Positions 1-7,264 are shown, counted from the first letter of the stretch. The stretch: DNA of 33,475 nucleotides from DATILL01 sp035476575 (GCA_035476575.1 DATILL010000043.1:1-33475), one strand, 5' to 3'. Made by a program: numbers and translations. Notes: generated by a model not told the origin, from the sequence alone.

Positions 1-898
1 CGGCCTCCTTGAGCCCGTAGCTGATCTTCACCCGGATGTCCTGGCCGTTCTGGGTGATCTCGGAGGCGGACAGCGCCTTGCCCACGGTCTCAGCGGAGAT
101 CTCCACCGGGCCGGCGCCGACGTCCAGCGCGGCCGGGGTCAGGCCGTTCTTCTTCGCGTCCGGGCCGTCGACGTAACCGATCGCGCCGTCCGCACTCTTG
201 ACGTTCTGCACCACGCCGGCATTGCCCTTGCCGCCAACACCCGCCGGGGCCTTCCACGCCTTGCCCGTGCCGTATGGCCAGTCTGCCTTGTCCTGCGCGT
301 CCAGGAACTTGGTGAAGTTGTCGCTGGTGCCGGAGTCGTCCGAGCGGTGCACGGGGGTGATGGTCTTGGCGGGCAGCGACACGCCCGGGTTGGCCGCGGT
401 CAGCTCGGGGTCGTTCCACTTCGTCAGCTTGCCGGCGTAAATCTTGGCCAGAATCGCCGGCGTGACGGTTAGCTTCGTGACGCCCGACAGGTTGTAGATG
501 ATCGAGACCGGCGTGGCGACCATCGGGATGTCCACCGCCTTGCCACCGTTGCACCGCTTGTCGGCCGCGGCCTGCTCCTCATCCTTCAGTGCCGAGTCGG
601 ACCCGCCCATGGGGAACTGGCCCTGGGTGAACTGCGTGACACCGAAGCCGGAGCCCTGCGCGTCGTAGTTGATCGCCGCACCACTACATTTGGTCTGGTA
701 GCCCTCAATCCACGCGGTCATCGCCGGCTTCTGCGCGGAGGATCCTCCAGTAGAGAGGGTGCCGGAAGCGCAGGCGGCCTCGTTGCCGCCGGACGTCCCA
801 CCCGCGTTGGGCGTGCTGGTGTTGTCGGAGCCGCACGCGGCGAGGGCAAGTGCGCTGGCGAGAAGGCCCACAACTAGGCTGGGCCGCTGGAGCTTCAC
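1..898 (-). CDS. pstS: Phosphate ABC transporter substrate-binding lipoprotein PstS (3' end outside window)
   Basis: Secreted phosphate-binding lipoprotein that feeds the PstCAB importer. The GTG at 898 opens a lipoprotein signal peptide ending in a lipobox-like LAAC followed by GSDN. The mature part has PstS-type sequence: a GSGFGVTQF stretch, GGSDSAL, VATPVSIIYNLSG, KIYAGKLTKWNDP and HRSDDSGTSDNF (phosphate-contacting region), then a GAIGYVD segment. An SD-like GGAGG lies 9 nt before the GTG. About 299 residues are visible; the C-terminus, and probably pstCAB, lie to the left of the window. A PHO box and a -10-like hexamer stand upstream, so phosphate starvation control by PhoP is expected. 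Identity is clear from family motifs. Confidence 0.95.
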   Translation of the reverse strand, partial: MKLQRPSLVVGLLASALALAACGSDNTSTPNAGGTSGGNEAACASGTLSTGGSSAQKPAMTAWIEGYQTKCSGAAINYDAQGSGFGVTQFTQGQFPMGGSDSALKDEEQAAADKRCNGGKAVDIPMVATPVSIIYNLSGVTKLTVTPAILAKIYAGKLTKWNDPELTAANPGVSLPAKTITPVHRSDDSGTSDNFTKFLDAQDKADWPYGTGKAWKAPAGVGGKGNAGVVQNVKSADGAIGYVDGPDAKKNGLTPAALDVGAGPVEISAETVGKALSASEITQNGQDIRVKISYGLKEA

Positions 899-937
899 GA
901 CGATGGTCCTCCGCTGGTAAAGGGATGGTCGGCGGTC

Positions 938-943
938 ACGCTA
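938..943 (-). promoter_or_regulatory. Putative -10 element of pstS
   Basis: Reading the minus strand, TAGCGT (TANNNT type) lies about 40 nt before the pstS GTG and 27 nt downstream of the PHO box. This is an inference from consensus only. Confidence 0.4.
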
Positions 944-970
944 AGGAGTCGAGGTTGCGCCGTTCCGGTG

Positions 971-992
971 ACTGGATGAACGAAAGATGAAC
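971..992 (-). promoter_or_regulatory. PHO box (PhoP operator) upstream of pstS
   Basis: On the minus strand two adjacent 11-nt direct repeat units, GTTCATCTTTC and GTTCATCCAGT, are followed by CACC, and a weaker third unit containing GTTCGGT precedes them. This matches the actinomycete PHO box architecture (11-nt repeats beginning GTTCA). It sits 73 bp upstream of the pstS start, where PhoP activates pst operons under phosphate limitation. Confidence 0.75.
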
Positions 993-1152
993 ACCGAACG
1001 CCGCATCTCGCCATTTACTCCAGCAGCAGGGTTAATTCTTGGCCAACAGTGGAGTGCGCAGCTCACCCGATCCATATATCTGTCACGCCCTGGACCCATC
1101 CCGTGGTCACAGTACGAGACAGCCCGGCACGCTAGACCCCCAAAGGGATAGG

Positions 1153-2157
1153 TCAGCGGTCGCTGCGACGATACCTGACGTCGACGTCCCACCGGGTGAA
1201 GCCGAGCCGATCGTACGTACGAACGGCCGCGGTGTTGGACTCGTCGACGTAGAGCATCACCTGGGACAGCCCGCGGGAACGCAGGTAGCGCAGCCCGGCC
1301 AGGGTCAGCGCCGGGCCAAGACCCTTGCCCTGCGCGGCGGGGTCGACGCCGACGACGTACACCTCGCCGAGCGGCTCGTGCGGGTGCCGGCCGCGGAGCT
1401 CAGGCCCGCGCCTCCCGCCACCATTCGCCCCGTCACCGTGCACCTTGGTCCAGTGGAAGCCGAGCAGCGCGCCGTCAGCCTCCCGCTCGGCGAGCAGGAA
1501 GCCGGCGGAGTCGAACCAGGGCTCGTCCTCCCGGATCTGGATCTCCGCCAAGGTCCAGCCACCCTGGTCCGGGTGGCCGGCGAAGGCCCGGTTGTTCACC
1601 GCCAGCCAGGCCTGCTCGTCCGCGCCCACCCGAAAGGCCCGCAGCCGCACGCCCGCGGGCAGCCGCGGCGCCGGCAGCGCGGACAGCAGGGACCGGCGGA
1701 GCTGCCAGAGCACCCGCTCCTCGACATAGCCCCTGGCCCGGGCCAGCACGGCCGCGTCCGGGTGCCGGCCGTGCGCCCACAGCCGGAGCCGGCCGCCGTA
1801 CCCGGCCCGTTCGCTGGCCGCTTCCAGCGCGTCCATCAGCGCGGACGCGATGCCGAGGCGGCGGTGCGCGGGGTGTACGGCGAGCTCGGCGCTCGGGCCC
1901 TCGATCCGGTCGGTCATGTCCAGGTGCGCGTACCCGACCAGGCCGTCGACGGAACGCGGCCCGGCACCGGTCCGGGCGCAGAGACGAGCCAGGAAGCTGT
2001 GCGCCTCCCAGTCACCGCCGTGCCGCAGGTGCAACAACACGTGCTCGCTGACCGGGGTGACGCCGTCCGTGTCGGCGACGGATCGGAGAAGGTCCTGTAC
2101 CGCGGAGATCTCCGCGGGGTCGAGCCGGCGTCGGTAGGCGATCTCCGGCGATGTCAC
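1153..2157 (-). CDS. mshD: Mycothiol synthase MshD (tandem GNAT acetyltransferase)
   Basis: Catalyses the last step of mycothiol synthesis: acetyl-CoA-dependent acetylation of Cys-GlcN-Ins. The 334-aa protein has two GNAT halves. The N-terminal one has AVHPAHRRLGIASALMDAL followed by the MshD-typical LWAHG; the C-terminal one has VYVVGVDPAAQGKGLGPAL and ends with YVDESNTAAVRTYDRLGF, both typical acetyl-CoA-binding patterns. Length fits MshD (about 300-330 aa). Its ATG overlaps the glnR stop by 4 nt (ATGA), so the two are co-transcribed and translationally coupled. The same glnR-mshD order occurs as Rv0818-Rv0819 in M. tuberculosis. Confidence 0.95.
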   Translation of the reverse strand: MTSPEIAYRRRLDPAEISAVQDLLRSVADTDGVTPVSEHVLLHLRHGGDWEAHSFLARLCARTGAGPRSVDGLVGYAHLDMTDRIEGPSAELAVHPAHRRLGIASALMDALEAASERAGYGGRLRLWAHGRHPDAAVLARARGYVEERVLWQLRRSLLSALPAPRLPAGVRLRAFRVGADEQAWLAVNNRAFAGHPDQGGWTLAEIQIREDEPWFDSAGFLLAEREADGALLGFHWTKVHGDGANGGGRRGPELRGRHPHEPLGEVYVVGVDPAAQGKGLGPALTLAGLRYLRSRGLSQVMLYVDESNTAAVRTYDRLGFTRWDVDVRYRRSDR

Positions 2158-2858
2158 ACAGTGACGGTACTTGCCTCGGCCGCGTTGGCCGGCGGCTGCT
2201 TGACAAACTTGTACCCGACGTTGCGCACCGTGCCGATGAGCACCTCGTAGTCCGGCCCGAGCTTGGCCCGTAGCCGGCGGACGTGCACGTCAACGGTGCG
2301 GGTGCCGCCGAAGTAGTCGTAGCCCCAGACCTCCTGCAGGAGCTGCGCCCGGGAGAAGACCCGGCCGGCGTGCTGGGCCAGGAACTTCAGCAGCTCGAAC
2401 TCCTTGTAGGTCAGGTCCAGCGCCTTGCCGCGCAGCCGCGCGGTGTACGTCGCCTCGTCAATGGCCAGGTCACCGACCCGCACGACGCCGGCCTCCGAGC
2501 CACCGATGGCAGACCGGCGGGCGATGGCGAACCGCAGCCTGGCCTCGACCTCTGCCGGGCCGGCGGTGTCCAGCAGCACGTCGTCGATAGACCACTCGGC
2601 GTTCAGCGCGACCAGACCGCCCTCGGTCAGGATCGCGACCACCGGCACGGACACCCCGGTGGTGTCGAGCAACCGGGTCAGCGTACGGGCCGCCGCCAGG
2701 TTGTGCCGGGCGTCCACCAGCACGACGTCGCCGGCCGGCGCGTCCAGCAGGGCGGAGAGCTCCGGCGCGGACAGCCGAACCCCGTGTGAGAGCAGACCGA
2801 GCGCAGGTAGCACCTCGGTCGTTGGTTGCTGTGCCGAGGTCATCAGCAGCAGGTCCAT
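2154..2858 (-). CDS. glnR: GlnR-type orphan response regulator (OmpR family)
   Basis: Global nitrogen regulator of actinomycetes: an atypical response regulator with a receiver-like N-terminus and an OmpR/PhoB winged helix. Residues 1-25 (MDLLLMTSAQQPTTEVLPAL) and the segment SIDDVLLDTAGPAEVEARLR are highly GlnR-like. The DNA-binding domain has LTYKEFELLKFLAQH, AQLLQEVWGYDYFGG and RTVDVHVRRLRAKLGP. The receiver keeps one Asp (VLVDAR) but lacks a usual acidic pocket, as expected for GlnR, which is regulated without a cognate kinase. SD GGAGGT lies 7 nt before the ATG. It is coupled to mshD. Family assignment rests on remembered GlnR sequence, not a search. Confidence 0.88.
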   Translation of the reverse strand: MDLLLMTSAQQPTTEVLPALGLLSHGVRLSAPELSALLDAPAGDVVLVDARHNLAAARTLTRLLDTTGVSVPVVAILTEGGLVALNAEWSIDDVLLDTAGPAEVEARLRFAIARRSAIGGSEAGVVRVGDLAIDEATYTARLRGKALDLTYKEFELLKFLAQHAGRVFSRAQLLQEVWGYDYFGGTRTVDVHVRRLRAKLGPDYEVLIGTVRNVGYKFVKQPPANAAEASTVTV

Positions 2859-2901
2859 CTAGGCCACCTCCACGGGAGCGTCAGGTGCCGGGATACGCGA
2901 A

Positions 2902-2957
2902 ACGGGACCGCAAGGTGAGCGACACCGCCCGGTCCCGTAACCGCTAGCAGCGTAACC
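2902..2957. promoter_or_regulatory. Repeat-rich region between glnR and the divergent membrane gene
   Basis: Contains an inverted repeat ACGGGACCG / CGGTCCCGT (2902-2910 and 2930-2938) and two direct CGTAACC copies 15 bp apart (2936-2942 and 2951-2957). On the minus strand the latter read GGTTACG. It lies 45-100 bp upstream of glnR and could hold operators, possibly for GlnR itself, but the match to a GlnR box is loose. Confidence 0.35.
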
Positions 2958-3065
2958 CAGCCGGTCCGTCCTGGAAACGTGCCGTGTCCCGGACCCCATC
3001 TGGAAGTATCGGGCCGTGATCGAGAGCCGGGCGCAGACCGCCGCCAGCCCCGCCGGACCCGAACG

Positions 3066-3896
3066 GTGAGCCGGCACGCCGCGCCGCCGCGGGTCCAGGA
3101 CCGGATCCGGTCCGCGCACCTGCCGGCAGCCGTGCTGGCGGCCACGGTCGGGGCCCTGGCAGCCGCCCTCCCGAGCCTGGGCGAGGCCGGTCCCCTGCTT
3201 GTCGTCGGCGCCCTCCAGGCGCTGCTGATCTGGGCCTGGGTGGTCGGCACCGCGACGCCGGGCCGGATCGGCAGCATCCTGCTCCCGGCTGGGGTCGGCG
3301 GCAGCGCGGACGCCCTGCTGGTGATCCGGACAGGAGACGGCGTGACGCCGCTGCTGGCTGTCCTCGGGCTGCTCTTCCCGGTGCTGCTGGCACATCAGCT
3401 CAGCCGCGGCGTGGTCCGGGTCCGGCTGACCGAGTCGCTGTCCGGCGTGGCCACCGAGTGCGTCGCGGTCGGCGCCCTGGCCTGCTACCTCGAGCTTGCC
3501 CAGACGTCCCGGCCGATCGCCTCCGCCGCCTTGCTGGCCGCCGCGGCCGGGCTGTTCGGCGGGCATCTGGTGGATCTCGCCTGGCCGGCCCAGGCGTTCG
3601 CCGAGGGCGTGTTCCACGGGCTGGCCGGAGTGGTCGGCTCGGTGGTGCTCGGCACGCTGGCCGCCGTGCTGCGGCTGGCCGGCGAGCCGGTCCCGCTGGC
3701 CGGAGCCGTGTTGCTCGGCGCCGCGATGGGCGTCAGCGTCGGGCTGGTCGCGGTCGGGGCGTCCTACGTCGCGCAGACCGCGCAGCCGCGCCGGGCCGCC
3801 TTCGCGGCGGTCACCCTGCCGGTGCTGCGGGTGCTGCTGCCGATCGCGGTGACCGCCGCGCTCGCCTATGTGCTGGGACTGGTGGTGGCCCGATAG
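3066..3896 (+). CDS. Polytopic membrane protein of unknown function
   Basis: A 276-aa protein, almost wholly hydrophobic, with about eight or nine membrane segments (for example LPAAVLAATVGALAAALPSL near the start and LPIAVTAALAYVLGLVV at the end). I chose GTG 3066 because the preceding 29 in-frame codons are Arg/Pro-rich and non-conserved in character. Its stop is 2 nt before the next gene, so it is co-transcribed with the LmeA-like gene. No catalytic motif is visible. The context next to an LmeA-like envelope protein suggests a role in the cell envelope, but that is inference. Confidence 0.8.
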   Translation: MSRHAAPPRVQDRIRSAHLPAAVLAATVGALAAALPSLGEAGPLLVVGALQALLIWAWVVGTATPGRIGSILLPAGVGGSADALLVIRTGDGVTPLLAVLGLLFPVLLAHQLSRGVVRVRLTESLSGVATECVAVGALACYLELAQTSRPIASAALLAAAAGLFGGHLVDLAWPAQAFAEGVFHGLAGVVGSVVLGTLAAVLRLAGEPVPLAGAVLLGAAMGVSVGLVAVGASYVAQTAQPRRAAFAAVTLPVLRVLLPIAVTAALAYVLGLVVAR

Positions 3897-3898
3897 CC

Positions 3899-4624
3899 GT
3901 GTCTCGAGGACTCCGCGTGTTAGCAGTCGTCATCGTGGTCATCTGCGTGCTCGGGCTGGTCGCCGACCGGGTGGCGGTCCGGATGGCCCAGGCCGCCGTC
4001 GCGTCCCGGCTGCAGGGCGAGCTGAACCTGCCGGGCCGGCCGGACGTCGCCGCCCACGGCTTCCCCTTCCTCACCCAGGTCTTCTCCGGGAGGTATGACG
4101 ACGTCCAGGTCACTGCCCGCGACGTCAGCACGCGGCAGGTCAGCCGGGTGACCGTGCGGGCCCGGTTCCAGGGCCTGCACGCGCCGCTGGCGGAGATCAC
4201 CGCTGGCTCGATCGACGCGCTGCCGGTGGACCGGATCGACGGTACGGTCGCGCTGCCCTACGAGCAGATCCCCCGGCTGGTCAACGTGCCAGGGCTGTCC
4301 ATCGCCCTGTCCGGCGACGCCGTGCTGGTGCAGGGCAGGGTCACCGTGATGGGCCAGACCTTCACCGCCTCGGCCCACGCCCGGGCCATCGTCCGGGACG
4401 GCACGGTGCTGGTCACCGCTGAGCGGGCCAGCGTCCTCGGCGTACCGCTGCCGGCCTCGGTGCTGCCGCTGGTGGCCCGCGGGCTGTCCTTCACGTTGCC
4501 GGAGCTGAACCTGCCGTTCGGGCTGGCCCTGACCGACGTACGACCGACGGCGGACACGCTGGAGGTCTCGGCCACGGCGGAGCACGTGGTGCTGCGCCGT
4601 GGCCAGCTTCCGGCGACCGGGTGA
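3899..4624 (+). CDS. LmeA-like DUF2993 envelope protein
   Basis: A 241-aa exported or membrane-anchored protein: a basic N-terminus (VSRGLRVL), one hydrophobic segment VVIVVICVLGLV, then the DUF2993 body with the characteristic HGFPFLTQVFSGRYDDVQV near residue 55 and LPYEQIPRLV near 120. In mycobacteria the homologue Rv0817c (LmeA) takes part in lipomannan elongation; its neighbour there is also glnR (Rv0818). GTG 3899 starts 2 nt after the upstream stop. It converges tightly on the cupredoxin gene (1 nt between). The exact function in this organism is not shown by the sequence. Confidence 0.85.
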   Translation: MSRGLRVLAVVIVVICVLGLVADRVAVRMAQAAVASRLQGELNLPGRPDVAAHGFPFLTQVFSGRYDDVQVTARDVSTRQVSRVTVRARFQGLHAPLAEITAGSIDALPVDRIDGTVALPYEQIPRLVNVPGLSIALSGDAVLVQGRVTVMGQTFTASAHARAIVRDGTVLVTAERASVLGVPLPASVLPLVARGLSFTLPELNLPFGLALTDVRPTADTLEVSATAEHVVLRRGQLPATG

Positions 4625-4625
4625 G

Positions 4626-5063
4626 CTACTTCACGACCAGGGTGCCGTGCATGTTCGGGTGGTATGTGCAGATCAGGGCGTAGCTGCCCGGCGTGGTGGG
4701 CGCGGTGAAGGTGCCGGTCGAGCCGCCCGCGACGTCCAGGTCGAAGAGGCTCTTGTCCTTCGCCGCGGTGATCGAGTGCTCGGGGCCGTCGGCGTTGCGG
4801 ACCTTCACGGTGGCGCCAGGCGGGACCGAGGCAGGCACCTTGAACTGGAAGCCTTCTATCTCCACCTCGACGGTGGTGCCACCGGCTGACCCGGACGGCG
4901 AGGTGCCACTCGCGCTGGCGCTGGTGCCTGGGGTGCTACCCGACCCGGGGGCCGAGCCCGAGCTGGTCGCCGCCGGCTGGGTCGACGAACCGCCGCAGGC
5001 GGCGACCAGCAGGGCGACGGCGGGCAGGGCAAGAGCGGGAAGCAGTCTGTCGACACGTCTCAT
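4626..5063 (-). CDS. Cupredoxin (plastocyanin-like) lipoprotein
   Basis: A 145-aa predicted blue-copper electron-transfer lipoprotein on the outer face of the membrane. The signal peptide MRRVDRLLPALALPAVALL ends in lipobox VAAC, followed by a Ser/Thr/Gly/Pro-rich linker of about 40 residues and a single cupredoxin domain. Type 1 copper ligands are visible: His in DGPEHSI, and Cys, His and Met in LICTYHPNMHG. The start is the Met before the signal peptide; no SD lies upstream (the local GAGGAGG is on the other strand), so translation may be leaderless. It is divergent from the thioredoxin gene. Confidence 0.88.
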   Translation of the reverse strand: MRRVDRLLPALALPAVALLVAACGGSSTQPAATSSGSAPGSGSTPGTSASASGTSPSGSAGGTTVEVEIEGFQFKVPASVPPGATVKVRNADGPEHSITAAKDKSLFDLDVAGGSTGTFTAPTTPGSYALICTYHPNMHGTLVVK

Positions 5064-5090
5064 GAGGAGGCACACGGACCCGGCCCAGGA

Positions 5091-5594
5091 ATGGTTCATC
5101 CGGCCGGGCTGTTGCCGCTCGCGATGGCCAGACTGTCCTCGCTGCTTGTCGTGCTGGCCGCTGCCACCGCCTTCGGGCTGTGGTCGCGGCGGGCCAACGG
5201 CCGGGTTAGGGCTGCCCGGCCCGGCCCGGCGGGCCCGGCCGCAACCATCATCACCGCCAGCCCGGCGAGCGCGGAGCACGCCGCGCTGGCCGCGCTCGGG
5301 ATCCAGCCGGGCCACGTGACCATGCTGCAGTTCTCCACCGCGTTCTGCGCGCCGTGCCGGGCCACTCGCCAGGTGCTGGCCGAGGTCGTCAGGATGCTCC
5401 CGGCGGTGCGTCACGTCGAGGTGGACGCGGAGTCGCACCTGGACGCCGTCCGGGCGCTGGGCATCCGCCGTACCCCCACCGTCCTGGTTGTGGACCGGGC
5501 CGGACAGATCGTCAAGCGGGCCAGCGGCCAACCCCACGTCGCCGCCGTGGTCGCCGCCGTGGCGCCCTACCTGACCCCCGAGCCAGACTTGTGA
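5091..5594 (+). CDS. Membrane-anchored thioredoxin-fold protein
   Basis: A 167-aa thioredoxin-like protein: an N-terminal anchor (LSSLLVVLAAATAFGLW), a short linker, then a thioredoxin domain with the redox motif Cys86-Ala-Pro-Cys89 in FSTAFCAPCRATR and the cis-Pro loop RRTPTVLVV. It corresponds in position to ThiX (Rv0816c), which stands between LmeA and the sulfurtransferase in mycobacteria. It probably works outside or at the membrane in thiol exchange. The start could instead be ATG 5124; neither has a good SD. Confidence 0.88.
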   Translation: MVHPAGLLPLAMARLSSLLVVLAAATAFGLWSRRANGRVRAARPGPAGPAATIITASPASAEHAALAALGIQPGHVTMLQFSTAFCAPCRATRQVLAEVVRMLPAVRHVEVDAESHLDAVRALGIRRTPTVLVVDRAGQIVKRASGQPHVAAVVAAVAPYLTPEPDL

Positions 5595-5637
5595 CGCGCA
5601 CGTTACATTCACCCTGGGCGGAGCCCAGGCCAGTTGG

Positions 5638-5643
5638 TAACGT
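5638..5643 (+). promoter_or_regulatory. -10 element for a leaderless cysteine leader transcript
   Basis: TAACGT (TANNNT) ends 7 nt before GTG 5651, the spacing that puts the transcript start at the start codon. No clear -35 is seen. Confidence 0.5.
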
Positions 5644-5650
5644 GGTTGCT

Positions 5651-5725
5651 GTGGGCCCTCTCCTGACATCCCGGCGCGCGGTTGACTACTGCCGCGTGCG
5701 TAGCTGCCTGTGTCGCGGCTACTAG
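5651..5725 (+). CDS. Cysteine-containing leader peptide, probable attenuator of the sulfur operon
   Basis: A 24-codon ORF starting at GTG, with peptide features PLLTSRRAVDYCRV followed by SCLCRGY; Cys codons are 14, 19 and 21. Leader peptides of this form (TRRRAVDLCRV plus clustered Cys) precede sulfur genes in mycobacteria, where leaderless polycysteine short ORFs act as cysteine-responsive attenuators. It has no SD but a -10-like TAACGT ends 7 nt upstream, so it is likely leaderless. It ends 100 nt before the DUF4395 gene. Its codons 4-6 are perfectly complementary to that gene's SD (see the regulatory entry). Confidence 0.75.
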   Translation: MGPLLTSRRAVDYCRVRSCLCRGY

Positions 5726-5815
5726 ACCGGGCGGCCCCGCCCTCGCGCTGATCCCCTCACCCGGATCCCCGGCCGCCCTGACGCGTCCGCATTTCCCCGC
5801 TGCGTCCGTCAGGAG
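5660..5815 (+). promoter_or_regulatory. Competing RNA pairings that can hide the operon's ribosome binding site
   Basis: Three complementary pairs are visible: CTCCTGAC (5660-5667, inside the leader ORF) with GTCAGGAG (5808-5815, containing the SD); CCTGACG (5777-5783) with CGTCAGG (5807-5813, again covering the SD); and GGGCGGCC (5729-5736) with GGCCGCCC (5771-5778). The first two are mutually exclusive, and the third shares two bases with the second. This is the arrangement expected if translation of the leader controls access to the SD at 5811-5815. Which state is 'on' cannot be told by eye. Confidence 0.6.
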
Positions 5816-5825
5816 CTGATCACCC

Positions 5826-6044
5826 TTGAACGTCGACCCTCGCGGGCCTCGTCTCGGCGCCTGGGTCACCACCGGGGTGCTTGCGGTCGTGCTGCTCGCC
5901 CAGAACGGCTGGCTGGCCGCCGCGTTCCTCAACGCCGCCTTCGGCTTCTGCCTGGGCTGCGAGGTCTACCTCCTCATCCGCCGTCTCACTACTGGCGTCC
6001 GGCGCTCGGACGCCAGCACAACCCCCGAGGGAGTCTTCACATGA
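5826..6044 (+). CDS. DUF4395-related membrane protein, internally shortened
   Basis: A 72-aa product from a TTG start with SD AGGAG 10 nt upstream. Its first 30 residues (NVDPRGPRLGAWVTTGVLAV) match the usual start of DUF4395 proteins, and residues 31-53 (AAAFLNAAFGFCLGCEVYLL) match their usual end with the conserved CLGC. The central part of the family (roughly 70 residues and two membrane segments) is absent, so the two ends are joined in frame. The ORF is open and overlaps the next gene by 4 nt (ATGA), which suggests it is still translated, at least to couple the sulfurtransferase. Normal length for the family is about 130-150 aa. Confidence 0.75.
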   Translation: MNVDPRGPRLGAWVTTGVLAVVLLAQNGWLAAAFLNAAFGFCLGCEVYLLIRRLTTGVRRSDASTTPEGVFT

Positions 6045-6874
6045 GCCGCGACGACGTGCTCGTCTCCGCCGAGTGGGCGGAACAGAACCTGTCCACGCCA
6101 GGCGTCGTCCTCGTCGAGGTCGACGAGGACACCAGCGCCTATGACAAGGGCCACATCCCGGGCGCGATCAAGCTGGACTGGAAGACCGACCTGCAGGACC
6201 AGGTCCGGCGCGACTTCGTGAGCAAGGAACAGTTCGAGGCACTGCTCTCCGAGCGAGGTGTCAGCAACGACGACACCGTGGTGCTCTACGGCGGTAACAA
6301 CAACTGGTTCGCCGCCTACGCCTACTGGTACTTCAGGCTGTACGGCCACCAGGACGTCAAGCTGCTTGACGGCGGCCGCAAGCGCTGGGAGCTTGACTCC
6401 CGGCAGCTCACTGACGAGCCCGTGCAGCGGGAGAAGACCGACTACACCGCAGCCGACCAGGACACCTCGATCCGGGCCTTCCGCGACGAGGTGATCGCCG
6501 CGATCGGCGCCAAGAACCTGGTCGACGTGCGCAGCCCGGACGAGTTCTCCGGCCGGCTGCTCGCCCCGGCTCACCTGCCGCAGGAGCAGTCCCAGCGCGC
6601 CGGTCACATCCCGACGGCGCTGAACGTGCCGTGGAGCAAGGCGGCCAACGAGGACGGCACCTTCCGCGGCGACGACGAGCTGCGCGAGCTGTACGCCGAG
6701 GCCGGGCTGGACGACGCCAAGCAGACCATCGCGTACTGCCGGATCGGCGAGCGCTCCTCGCACACCTGGTTCGTGCTGCACGAGCTGCTCGGCCACGCCA
6801 ACGTGAAGAACTACGACGGCTCCTGGACCGAGTACGGCTCCCTGGTGGGCGTGCCGATTGAGAGGGACGTCTGA
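6041..6874 (+). CDS. Thiosulfate sulfurtransferase (tandem rhodanese)
   Basis: A 277-aa two-domain rhodanese, the CysA2/CysA3/SseA-like type of actinobacteria. Domain 1 has DKGHIPGAIKLDW and an inactive site; domain 2 has DVRSPDEFSG, RAGHIPTALNVPW and the active loop CRIGERSS with catalytic Cys233. It transfers sulfane sulfur from thiosulfate or a similar donor. ATG 6041 overlaps the DUF4395 stop (ATGA), with a GAGGGAG SD. Its stop overlaps the DUF1416 start (TGATG), so the three genes form one coupled operon under the cysteine leader. M. tuberculosis has the same pair (Rv0815c-Rv0814c). Confidence 0.95.
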   Translation: MSRDDVLVSAEWAEQNLSTPGVVLVEVDEDTSAYDKGHIPGAIKLDWKTDLQDQVRRDFVSKEQFEALLSERGVSNDDTVVLYGGNNNWFAAYAYWYFRLYGHQDVKLLDGGRKRWELDSRQLTDEPVQREKTDYTAADQDTSIRAFRDEVIAAIGAKNLVDVRSPDEFSGRLLAPAHLPQEQSQRAGHIPTALNVPWSKAANEDGTFRGDDELRELYAEAGLDDAKQTIAYCRIGERSSHTWFVLHELLGHANVKNYDGSWTEYGSLVGVPIERDV

Positions 6875-7173
6875 TGTGCGGAGCTCCGGTGCAGAGCGCC
6901 GGGCTTGAGGGCGTCGACGCCACCAAGGAGACCATCATCCAGGGCCAGGTGCTCCGCGACGGGGCCCCGGTGCCGACGGCGTACGTCCGGCTGCTCGACT
7001 CCTCCGGCGAGTTCACCGCGGAGGTGGTGACCAACGCGACCGGTGACTTCCGGTTCTTCGCGGCCCCGGGCGAGTGGACGCTGCGGGCGTTGGCACCAAG
7101 CGGCCAGGGGGAGCAGCGGGTTGCTGCCGACCGCGGGCTGAACAACCTGCGGCTGGAGGTCACGACGGCCTGA
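6874..7173 (+). CDS. DUF1416 (SseC-like) protein
   Basis: A 99-aa protein of the DUF1416 family, found next to rhodaneses in Actinobacteria (SseC in M. tuberculosis). It begins MCGAP, then has a beta-rich, carboxypeptidase-regulatory/transthyretin-like pattern: IQGQVLRDGAPVPTAYVRLL, ATGDFRFFAAPGEWTLRAL. The N-terminal Cys2 is notable. It shares one base with the sulfurtransferase stop. It is probably an accessory to sulfur transfer; no enzymatic motif is evident. Confidence 0.9.
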   Translation: MCGAPVQSAGLEGVDATKETIIQGQVLRDGAPVPTAYVRLLDSSGEFTAEVVTNATGDFRFFAAPGEWTLRALAPSGQGEQRVAADRGLNNLRLEVTTA

Positions 7174-7186
7174 GCGGCAGAGCGTG

Positions 7187-7227
7187 GGACCCGTGTGTCG
7201 TGGCTCGCGGCCACGACACACGGGTCC
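7187..7227 (+). terminator. Strong hairpin terminator of the sulfur operon
   Basis: A perfect 18-bp inverted repeat (7187-7204 and 7210-7227, beginning GGACCCGTGTG) with a 5-nt loop TCGCG, 13 nt after the DUF1416 stop. There is no long T-run, as is common in high-GC actinobacteria. Confidence 0.85.
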
Positions 7228-7264
7228 TGTAGTCATTTCACGGTTTCCCATCTCGCCCGGAGTG

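Noticed and set aside
1039..2250. 403-codon plus-strand frame opposite mshD
   Set aside because: Low-complexity Gly/Pro/Arg composition; it is the antisense shadow of mshD, whose protein motifs are clear.
3458..3898. N-terminal extension of the LmeA-like gene
   Set aside because: It overlaps the upstream membrane gene in another frame and is Arg-rich. The signal-anchor begins right after GTG 3899.
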